Positions 55,925 to 64,000 of a DNA stretch of 64,000 nt are shown piece after piece. Each line of letters opens with the position of its first letter. Within the stretch, counting starts at the first letter, position 1. The notes beneath the pieces are model-generated. The model was not told the origin of the DNA. It ran no database searches and saw only the letters and a list, made by a program, of their open reading frames with translations. The DNA is taken from positions 12,035,413 to 12,099,412 of the forward strand of contig NC_050472.1 of the NCBI RefSeq assembly GCF_013373865.1, given 5' to 3'. This stretch comes from Monomorium pharaonis (Eukaryota > Arthropoda > Insecta > Hymenoptera > Formicidae). A program made the translations under genes and the position numbers.

Positions 55925-56530
55925 AATTTTATTAGTTTTGAAACAGAGGGGAGAGTAGAGTGCAGAAAACGCGTGGGAGGGGTGCAGGGAGAGAGGCTTT
56001 GTCCCTCAGCTTTGTTCTGTAAGCAGGGGGGAGGTGTAAAAAAAAGGAGTAAAAAAGAATAAAATGTACCATTGCTTTCTGACTAATATGGAATGAAACT
56101 TGTAAAAAATCGTAAAGTATGGTATAGAGAACGCTCCGCCGCTTCCCCTGCACCCCCTCCCGTAATTTTTCCTAACTCTAACCCATCAATTTTATGTCGC
56201 TATTTGGTTAATGCGAAAATATTGGAAACGAACAGCGTGGAAAGTCGCAAACCTGTGTGGTGCTGTACAAGCGTGGACGTCGTTTACTTTACGTTTCATA
56301 AATACGATACTTGATATCAGTGCTTTACGTAAAATAAACGACATCCACGCTTGTACAGTACCACATAGGTTTGCGACTTTCCACGCTGTTCGTTTCCAAT
56401 GTTTTCGCATAAATAGCAACATAAAAATGGTGGGTTAAAGTTACAAAAAATTCCGTAAGGGGGTGCAAGGGTAGGGTCAGAGCCCCTTCCTCGCCCACAC
56501 GTTCTCTGCACCCTTTGTGAATTTCCACGC
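55925..56530. mobile_element. Foldback with inverted GTGGAAAGTCGCAAACC boxes
   Basis: AACAGCGTGGAAAGTCGCAA at 56231 pairs with TTGCGACTTTCCACGCTGTT at 56371, with the turn near 56305. GC-rich flanks on both sides (GTGGGAGGGGTGCAGGGAG; TCGCCCACACGTTCTCTGCACCC) and TTGGTTAATGCGAAAATATT link it to the element at 4374-5668. Confidence 0.65.
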
Positions 56531-56944
56531 GAAACAAAATTCTCATTATTATCAAATACTCGTGTTATAATTTTTGAACTTTAATCGCTAATAATTTTTA
56601 AACGAGTTGCGACCGACAATTGATCGAAGGTGAAGGTAACTCAGAGTCATGACCTTGACAACATATGTTAAGGTCAAGGTAGTCGGTGAGTTTGCCCTCT
56701 GTCTGCATAATTACCGTTGCATCTTATAGGGAATAGCAAAAAATATTTGTATTAATAAAATTGATAAAAATGTATAACATTAATGTGAAAAGTTTTTTAA
56801 ATTTCATATACATTAACTTCTAATTATTTTGTATAGATAATCATGACAAAGAAAAAAACAAAAATTGTAACTTTACTATATATTATGTCAGATTTGAGGC
56901 TTATCTTGAAATGTGACTTCGGAAGCGCTGGAGCTCGGTTTTAG

Positions 56945-57330
56945 TCGGTGGCACTCACTTGGACATGGTTCAAATGGACCCGGTTCAAATGAACAGTGCT
57001 TTTGGACATCGTTCATTTGCATACCATTCATTTGCACATTGCTCAGTTGCACACCGCTCACTTGCACACCATTCAGTTGGACACAAAAAGAAACGGACAT
57101 ATACACACGCGCACGCGCGCAGACACATGGGGGGGGGTGCAAGAGGGGCCCCCCTCTCGCACCCACAACGTCGGTAGGCTGTCCTCGGCATAATTATTTC
57201 TCACTGTGTCCAAGTAAACGGTGTACAACTGAACGGTGTGCAAAGGAACGGTGTGCAAAATATTGTGTTCAAAAGCACGTGTGCAAATGCACCGTGTCCG
57301 TTTGAACCGTGTGCAAATGCACTGCTCCTA
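56945..57330. mobile_element. Modular foldback, arm unit TTCAAATGGACACGGT/CATTTGCACA
   Basis: The left arm (56946-57082) begins GTGGCACTCACTTGGACATGG. The centre is a short (CA)(CG) tract, CACATGGGGGGGGGTGC and AGGGGCCCCCCTC, then CAACGTCGGTAGGCTG. The right arm (57205-57330) has the inverted unit (GTGTGCAAATGCACCGTGTC). Same architecture as at 9.5 kb with a different arm word. Confidence 0.75.
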
Positions 57331-57608
57331 AACTGTATACCATCAGAGTATCACTCTATTAATTTAGTTCCAAATGTTTTTCTGTGTAAGGTAAAGTCAC
57401 CGACATTAATTGTACCGACTCTTAAATTGTACCACTTTATATTTTGTACAATCCGATGGCTTAGCGCTATCTGTATATCATGCAAGGTATTCTTAACCCT
57501 ACTAAATTAGGAGATGAAAACACATGTTGCTGCGCGAAAGCGTCTAAATATAAAAAGCAAGTGAAGGTTTTTCTGATTTTAAAAGTAAGGTTTATTCACT
57601 TTTATACA

Positions 57609-57789
57609 TGTTGTACCCCTCGTTGAGAGTACGTTTGGGATCGCTGCCAGAGATCTCGCGAGGAGGGTATTTGGTCACTTACACCGTTTCTTTGTCTCGA
57701 GCACTTTATTATATTATTCGTTTACAGTGTGCGAATAGATCGCGACCCCGCAAGGCAGAGTGTCGCGTTTATGAGTTCGCTGTCCACGA
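57609..57789 (-). mobile_element. Truncated LTR, same family as the solo LTR at 27596
   Basis: TGTTGTACCCCTCGTTGAGA to GCGACCCCGCAAGGCAGAGT, reading inversely to 27596-28140 and matching its last part (GGGATCGCTGCCAGAGATCT; CTCGCGAGGAGGGTATTT) with substitutions. Retains one GC hairpin unit; cut off at about 57789 by the next foldback. Confidence 0.7.
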
Positions 57790-57795
57790 CAAACC

Positions 57796-58834
57796 ATAAA
57801 CGGTTTGAAGGAGTGAAACCACTCTTCTAAGGTTGAGACATTTTTATCTTTTCTCGATATATCTTGTAAACTAAACAAAATATAAAAAAATGTTTTATAC
57901 AAAAGTTTTATAGCATAAATACCTTCATTTAACTACATTGTTTATTTTTCGAAAAAAAAAAATTTTTTTTAATTAAAATAAATTTTCAATAAAATTGACT
58001 TTTATGTATATAGCATTTATAAAGTAATTATATTATTTCATATACTACGTTTTATTTATATTATCTATGTGTATATTATATATGTTATGTATTATCTATG
58101 TTATAATACTATACATTTATATTATCTGCATCCCTATCTTTCATTTATAGGCTTTCATTTATTGGTGGAATGTGTATAATTTGAAATAAAATAATTAACA
58201 TATTAAGAACATTCGCAACATTTATATGTAACATTATGCTTCGCTTAATTAAAAACAATCTAACAGAAAAATCGAGCACACATTAGATGTGATACTGATT
58301 TGAAAATGACGCGTAACATTATTAATAAAGATACCAAACTTTTATTAATACGTTTCCATTTCATATATGATACATACCGTGACATGACAAATATAAAACT
58401 TGAATGTGAAATATGTGACTTAGACAGAATGAACACTGTGTGAAAGCAACGTGACTACTCTAATATTGCTCAACTGTTAGATAAAAACTAATACAGGGAT
58501 GCAGATAATATAAATGTATGGTATTATAACATAGATAATATATAACATACATAATATACACATAGATAATATAAATAAAACGTAGTATAAGATAGTATAA
58601 TTACTTTATAAATGCTATATACATAAAAGTCAACTTTATTAAAAATTTATTTTAATTAAAAAAAAATTTTTTTTCCCGAAAAATAAACAGCATAGTTAAA
58701 TGGAGGTATTTATGCTGTTAAACTTTTGTATAAAACATTTTTTCATATTTTGTTTAGTTTATGAGATATATCGAGAAAAAATAAAAATGTCTCAACCTTG
58801 GAAGGGTGGTTTCACTCCTTCAAATCGTTTATAA
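57796..58834. mobile_element. Foldback, AAACGGTTTGAAGGAGTGAAA tips, with nested palindrome
   Basis: The left arm 57798-58010 pairs with 58625-58832 (TTTCACTCCTTCAAATCGTTT). A second inverted repeat inside (about 58010-58140 against 58485-58620, e.g. GCATCCCTATC/GATGCAGATAATATAAATG) surrounds a 340-bp AT-rich centre. Confidence 0.65.
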
Positions 58835-59285
58835 GACCAAACGAAAAATTTTCTGATTTTAATGAAACTTGGCATAAATGTAGAGGAGGTAAATACATTA
58901 ATTTAGAAATTTTCTATTTTGGTTCAAAAACGGCTTGAAGGAGTGGAACCACCCTTCAAAGGATTAATTATGCTATTTATTTTTTTATTTTTTTTCAAAA
59001 AAAAAACTTTTTCTTAAAAAATAAATTTTTTTCTGGAAAAATAAATAGCATTGTTAAATAGAGATATTTATACTATAAAACTTTTATATGAAACATTTTT
59101 TAATATTCTGTTTAGTTTGCGAGGTATATCGAGAAAACGCAAAAATGTCTCATCCTTGAAGGGTGGTTTCATCCCTTTAAACCGTTTATAAGCACCAACT
59201 AAAAATTTCTAAATTCATGTATTTACCCCCTCTACATTTATGCCAAGCTTCATTAAAATCAGAATTTTCGGATTCGCGAGGTTCC
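58835..59285. mobile_element. Second foldback of the same family, wrapped in another inverted repeat
   Basis: AAACGGCTTGAAGGAGTGGAA at 58928 pairs with GGTTTCATCCCTTTAAACCG at 59165. Outside that, AAAAATTTTCTGATTTTAATGAAACTTGGC (58847 on; quoted in part) pairs with GCCAAGCTTCATTAAAATCA at 59241. Tandem relative of the previous element. Confidence 0.55.
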
Positions 59286-59817
59286 CTTGTTAGTGAAAAA
59301 TGATCGCATCAAACTCTGTAAAAAAGCATTTTGAAGCTAATGCTCTATATTTTCATTTGCATTTCGTTCCATTGGGCTGTGACACCTAATTCACCGCCGG
59401 AAACTCAGATCTTTATTTATCAATTTTGCATCCTCTAACTTTGTCATCCGCCATTTTGAAAAAAACATTTACGCATAATTGCTATTAAAATATTCTTAAA
59501 GGACACTTCAAGTTTTATTTTCCTTTTTTGAGAAAAATTTTTATCTTTATTATTTACCAAGTTATGATTATTTGAAATTTCGTAAAATTTTCCGAACTTT
59601 TAAGTGTACCGCTTTTTTTGCTGCTGAGTGTATATTTGGCGATTTGAAAATATGATATTTTCTGATATTTTCACCAAAATAAAACGTAACGTGAAATACT
59701 CACTTTTTTAAATATAGTTAAACATAGTTAAAATTATTTTAATAATTTATTATCAATTTTTATTTTTTTCCAATTTTTAATTTTTTACGAAGACACTAAC
59801 GCTATTATTAATCCCAT
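59286..59817. other. AT-rich intron
   Basis: No gene. A word set near 59560-59640 (GTTATGATTATTTGAAATTTCG, GCTGAGTGTA) resembles the right end of the 25845-26808 element, suggesting a decayed mariner-type MITE end. Confidence 0.4.
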
Positions 59818-60765
59818 GACAAAACAAGTCGTGATATCGAAAAAATGTTAACGCAGTTTTTGGCAGCGTTCATAGCAATAATTTTTGTAACAAAAAATTA
59901 GATGCAAAAAACTTTTCAAAACAATTTGTTGTAAACAAATTAACAAATAATTATCTTAGATAAAATAGACCATGCCAATTGATTCTACGCGAAAAACCAC
60001 GACGAAAACGTATAATATGTCCATAATATACACCGGCCAAAATTATATCACCTTTAGGTTTTTTAAGCATAACTTGTTTTAAAGTGCACGGATCTTTAGC
60101 ATATCATAATATATTTTGATGGCAAGTATACCTTACTGAAGAAATAACTTTTTATTAATTTATTTGAAATTTCTGAAATAATAAATATTTTGATTGCATT
60201 ATAACAAATACATACAAACGCTTTAAAAATAAATAACAAATCTATAATTTATATTGTACAACTCTAGTACTTTGTAGCAAAACCTTTGGCACCGATTACA
60301 GCTTGGTGTACTTTGTCATGGTGTACTTTGTCAAATCTCATTACACTTTATGCACAAGGTGTACCTGCTATTAAATGTCTATTATAAAATGTTTAGCGTA
60401 TTTGATGTACCTTGACAAAAGTTATACTTAAAAAACCTGGTTATACTTAAAAAAGGTGATATTATTCTGGCCGGTACTGTAAATAACCTCTTTTATTATA
60501 AAAAGGTTATAAACCATTTTTATATGTACAAAATGGAGGTATTTACATGGATATATTATATATGCTTCGTCGTGGTTTTTTTAGCAGAATCGATTGGCAT
60601 GATTTATTTTAGTCTAGAATAATTACTTGTTAATTTATTTATAACAAATTGTTTAAAAACTTTTTTGCAAAAACTAATTTTTTGTTGCAAAAATTATTGC
60701 TAAAAACGCTACCAGAAACTGCATTAATATTTTTTTGATATCGCGACTCGTTTCGCTATGGAATA
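59818..60765. mobile_element. Foldback with TCGTGATATCG-type arms, split by a mariner-type MITE
   Basis: The left arm 59818-60028 (GATATCGAAAAAATGTTAACG; CAATTTGTTGTAAACAAATT; CCACGACGAAAACG) pairs with 60540-60765 (TTCGTCGTGGTTTTTTTAGC; ATATTTTTTTGATATCGCGAC). Relatives at 7195-7500 and 62515-62718. Confidence 0.65.
60031..60479. mobile_element. 449-bp Tc1/mariner-type MITE, CACCGGCCAAAATTATATC tips
   Basis: The left tip CACCGGCCAAAATTATATCA pairs with GATATTATTCTGGCCGGTACTG at the right (quoted from 60459), flanked by TA. Nested in the preceding foldback. No transposase. Confidence 0.65.
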
Positions 60766-60846
60766 AAACGATTACACACACATGCACATAGAAATAGTTT
60801 ATTAATTTTCTGTAATAAATGGGAATATTTACATGAATATATATCA

Positions 60847-60937
60847 CCCAGCAAACACAGAACATGTTGTAATATTGCTGTGATGTTGCTACAATATTAT
60901 AACATTGCCGCAATGTTGCTGCTATGTGTTTGCTGGG
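60847..60937. mobile_element. 91-bp miniature hairpin, CCCAGCAAACAC tips
   Basis: CCCAGCAAACACAGAACATG pairs with CTATGTGTTTGCTGGG; the interior has GTTGTAATATTGC/GCAATGTTGCTGC words. Very small MITE. The ATGTTGC words resemble those of the 19548-20101 element. Confidence 0.7.
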
Positions 60938-60954
60938 CATAGTACACTTCAACG

Positions 60955-61301
60955 ACAATCATTTGACTGACAGTTTACTTGACCGACATTATTTGGCAGA
61001 CAGTATATTTGACTGACAGTATCACTTATTCGACAATGACCGACAAGTACTTTTAACCGACACGGTCATTTGACTGACAGTTCACTTGACCAACATTACA
61101 CTTGCCCTCCTATCACCTACAAAGAAAAAAAGAAAAAATAAACAAAAAGTGCATAGCTTTTCAATTTTATTAAGCTATACTTTTTTGGCCTCGCCACACG
61201 CACCCCCTCTCAACGGATGAAATTTGCTTTGCGTGGAAAGTCGAAAACCTATGTGGAGCAGAACAATTATAGACCTCGTTTTGGACCAAAACGGGGAGTG
61301 T

Positions 61302-61374
<73 letters not shown>

Positions 61375-62510
61375 AAAGGGGCCTTCAGCCTCTCTACCTG
61401 CATCCCCACTCGACGGTTCGTTTCGCGTGGAAAGTCGCAAACCTATGTGGGACAAAACAATTACAGTACAACAAGTATATTTGTCGGTCATGTAATTATC
61501 GACTAAGTGACACTGTCGGCCAAGTGTACTGTCAGCCAAATGGTGTCAATCAAGTGAACTGTCAGTCAAATGACCGTGTCCGCTAAGTATATTTGTCGAT
61601 CATGTAATTGTCGATCAAGTGGTGTCGGTTAAGGAAGAAAATTCATGTAGATCACAATTTTTTAGCAATTTTTTTTGCTTAAACTTATAAGCAATCTTCC
61701 GTAAAATATGAAAAAAATAGCAGAAACCGATTTGAGGTTTTCCTTTATGTTATTTCCGTCAAAAAGTGAAACAGTCGCTCTGAGCGGAGAGTGTATGTAT
61801 GCGGCATGTGGCGGACGCTTAACCGTCGATCTTTTTTATAACGATGAAAGGAGAAGAAAGACAGAAGAAAGTGCAGGTTTCTTTATGTGTATTTGTTTGT
61901 TTATGTTTGTTTGTTTGAGTTTAACGGTTGTATTAAACGCGATCGTGTTAATTATAAACGCGTTTTTCTTGAAACGCTAAATTTTTTGCGCCGGAACGGA
62001 TTGCTCGAAAACTACTCGACCGATTTTGATGAAACTTTCAGAGAATATTCTTCAACTTATTAGCCATTGTATGGACCTCTCCGATTTTTAATTTTCAATG
62101 TTGAACAAAACTTATAAATAATTATTTATTAAAAAAAAGATCAATTCTTTTTTAAAACATCATTTTTAAAATTTTGTAACTTCTAATAATATTGGAGGTT
62201 TATGCAATGCGTTTTGACATAAATTAAAGAAATTATTTTGGATTTTCTGTTTCAGACTATTTTTGCGGCCTCCATTTGTCCCGGCGCACTTTTGAGGTGG
62301 CATTTTTTAGCCGCCATTGCTAATTTACTTGTCGATATTTACTAAGAAAAAAATTATATCTTATAATTAGTCATGTCAACAAAAAACACAAAATTTTAAA
62401 TAATTCTATCTATTAGTTTTTTCTTCCAAAATTTCTAAAAAACAGGTCATTTACACTAGTTCCTCCTTAAGTAAACTGTCGGTCAAATGATTGTCGGCCA
62501 AATGAATGCG
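60955..62510. mobile_element. Modular foldback, arm unit GTC(G/A)GTCAAATGA, split by a TTAA element
   Basis: The left arm (60955-61105) is ATCATTTGACTGACAGTTTACTTGACCGACA-like (seen in parts). The centre (61200-61460) has two GTGGAAAGTCG(C/A)AAACCTATGTGG boxes around a (CA)n tract (61301-61372) and a GC-rich stretch. The right arm (61470-61632, resuming 62471-62510) is GTCGGTCATGTAATTGTCG / AACTGTCAGTCAAATGACC. The 61633-62466 element interrupts the right arm. Confidence 0.75.
61633..62466 (+). mobile_element. 834-bp TTAA-flanked element with a 90-codon ORF
   Basis: TTAA at 61629-61632 and 62467-62470; tips GGAAGAA and (inverse) TTCCTCC. An ATG at 61708 opens 90 codons: a Cys-containing N-terminus, a basic KRERRRK-like patch (DERRRKTEE) and a C-terminal membrane-like segment (FFMCICLFMFVCLSLTVVL). 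I recognise no family and the ORF may be fortuitous. The remainder is AT-rich. piggyBac-type by target duplication only. Confidence 0.5.
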
Positions 62511-62514
62511 ACCC

Positions 62515-62718
62515 CATATATTATATATGTTTTTGTGGTTTTTTACTTAAAATCGATTGGCGTGACTTATTTTAGTTTAGGATAATTATTTATTAATTTG
62601 TTTATAAGAAATTATTTAAAAAAATTTTTGCAACTAATTTTTTGTTCAAAAATTATTGCCAGAAACGTTGCCAAGAACTGCGTTAACACTTTTTGGACAT
62701 TGCGACTCATTTCGCCAT
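62515..62718. repeat. Half copy of the TCGTGATATCG foldback family
   Basis: TATATGTTTTTGTGGTTTTTTAC, then GATTGGCGTGACTTATTTTAG and GCGTTAACACTTTTTGGAC match the right arm of 59818-60765 and part of 6605-7723. Only one arm is present. Confidence 0.6.
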
Positions 62719-63780
62719 AGTGTTTCGGACGATACGGAGACCGGTCTCGTCTCGGTCTCGGTCTCGGTCTCGTCATCGAGACAAAACCGAGATCGAGACC
62801 GAGACTCTGTTTTCAAATCCGTCATTGAGACAAAACCGAGACCGAGACCGAGACGATTATGCCGAGAGTCTCGACGAGACCGGGAATCTCGGCTAGTCTC
62901 GAGATTTTCGATTTTTTAACTTAATTATTTATTTTTAATAAATTTGTTCAGTTAAAGTTGTATATATGTATATGTAAGTTATAAAATTCTCGACGAGTTC
63001 TGGTAAAAAGTCTTATAAGCCAAAGTGATTGGATGACATGATAAGCAGATACGTGTCATTTTTAACAAATTTTGAAATTTCGTTATAATAGTCCATAATT
63101 CTTTAACTTTTTTATCTAAATTTTTTTTATTCGTCGAGAACTCTTCGGAATAAGTAAAATAACTATAGAAACATCTCGGAATTATTGTATCTTAAAATTG
63201 AATTTTTAACAATTTTTAACTTTTTTTTTAATAAATGAAAAAGTTTTTTTATGCTTCAAGAACTCTAGATGATCGCAAAATGAAGCTATTAGCCAGTCAG
63301 AACTATTCGATCGGAAATTTTGATAAGAAGTTAGCACCCCATTTCTTAAATTTTAATTTTCGACCGTTAATCAACAGAAATCTTTTTCTAAATTAGAGAG
63401 AACTTCTTATCTCTTCAAAATGAAACGGGAACTCATATCAAAACTTTAATGTGTGGGGACAAACTTAACATACGCTGAAAGAAGCGGCCGCGCGGAGAGA
63501 TGGTACGTCTTTTCGCGCACCGAGGCCTGTTCTACTGGACGGAAAAGTCGTTCGCAAAGATCAGTTGTTCTATCGTTCATCTGTTCTGCAGTAAAAATTC
63601 GACAACAAAACACCTGCATAAAAATGGTCGAGAGTGTCGAGACCAACGAGACTCGAGATCGAGACCGAGACCGAGACTTGATCGGGCGAGACCGAGACGA
63701 TACCGAGAATTTCAAAAACAGACCGAGCCCGAGTCCGTGACCAAGTTAGTCTCGTCTCGTCGAGACGAGACCGAAACACT
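62719..63780. mobile_element. GTCTCG-array foldback, copy 2
   Basis: Tips AGTGTTTCGG and CCGAAACACT. The left arm (62735-62910) is a near-continuous array of GGTCTC/CGAGAC hexamers; the right arm (63630-63775) is the inverted array. Between are AT-rich sequence and a GC word GCGGCCGCGCGGAGAG (63483). Arg-Asp-Arg-Asp frames on it are products of the hexamer. Opposite orientation to 53188-54138. Confidence 0.75.
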
Positions 63781-63986
63781 AAGAATCCGGTAACTATAGA
63801 ATCTTGCAAACGGCGTCTCGCGTAAAAGAGGCATGGCAGTCTTGATTATCACATCTGTTATAAATACCTTATATTATTTTATGTGTTTCTATCTTCTTTT
63901 TCTATGAAAATAGAAATTTACCATTTCTATTTTATGTAGTTATTTTATATAAATATCGACAAAAAATTTTTATTTCACATTTTCAG

Positions 63987-64000
63987 CTTTTATGTGGATA
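63987..64000 (+). CDS. Possible next exon of the CCDC141-like gene, cut by the window edge
   Basis: The last bases show a strong acceptor, TTTTTATTTCACATTTTCAG, ending at 63986 after a long intron. Only 14 nt follow, open in phase 0, so coding identity cannot be judged. Confidence 0.3.

Noticed and set aside
62656..63809. Arg-Asp-rich ORFs resembling RD-repeat RNA-binding proteins
   Set aside because: Direct translation of the GTCTCG/CGAGAC hexamer arrays of a foldback; present in several frames.
1..64000. CRISPR-like array or tRNA gene among the regular repeats
   Set aside because: Repeated units are degenerate, inverted about a centre and lack unique spacers. No cloverleaf with A and B boxes was found; the tRNA-Leu match at 38569 is only the retroelement primer site.

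Overview
The window is eukaryotic and most likely insect, probably an ant or other hymenopteran (inferred from overall character, not proven). It is strongly AT-rich, has small GT-AG exons separated by introns of up to about 16 kb, and those introns are packed with nested transposable elements. There are no operons, ribosome binding sites, CRISPR arrays or recognisable tRNA/rRNA genes.

Host genes lie on the + strand. Seven exons (43534-49332) encode the N-terminal part of a protein that I recognise as an insect counterpart of CCDC141/CAMDI, a spectrin-repeat protein. It starts at 43534 and must continue beyond the right edge. To its left, six further exons (1267-1475, 17094-17544, 17954-18138, 21044-21200, 25200-25422, 41180-41421) join in phase into an open frame of exactly 489 codons. 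This frame ends in phase 0 with a good donor, so it could splice into the phase-0 second exon of the CCDC141-like gene (alternative promoter model) or be a separate upstream gene.

The most notable object is a complete env-bearing Ty3/gypsy-type LTR retrotransposon (endogenous errantivirus-like element), 28654-39123, on the - strand and inserted in the intron between 25422 and 41180. Its 532-bp LTRs look identical and it has a 4-bp ACAT target duplication, a tRNA-Leu primer site and a polypurine tract. In element order it carries gag-protease, a single in-frame UGA, RT/RNase H/integrase, a long ORF on the OPPOSITE strand encoding a very acidic protein, env, and a Cys-rich small ORF. A splice donor in the leader matches the phase of an acceptor in front of env and would provide the missing signal-peptide start.

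The rest is repeats: about thirty foldback or TIR elements, often nested. Several share one architecture: long inverted arms built from tandem copies of a short oligomer that differs from element to element, around a conserved centre (a GC-rich hairpin, a CA/CG microsatellite and a GTGGAAAGTCGCAAACC-like box). Others have CCCGRG tips, CAGGGTGT tips with TA duplications, or TTAA duplications (piggyBac-like). There are also a solo LTR (27596-28140), a fragment of the same LTR family (57609-57789), and a decayed non-LTR reverse transcriptase (about 10.4-10.8 kb, - strand).

Layout: 1-1.5 kb exon; 1.5-17 kb intron with foldbacks; 17-25.4 kb four exons among MITEs; 25.5-41 kb intron with piggyBac-like remnant, solo LTR and the intact retroelement; 41.2-49.3 kb exons and promoter candidates; 49.3-64 kb intron made almost wholly of foldback elements.
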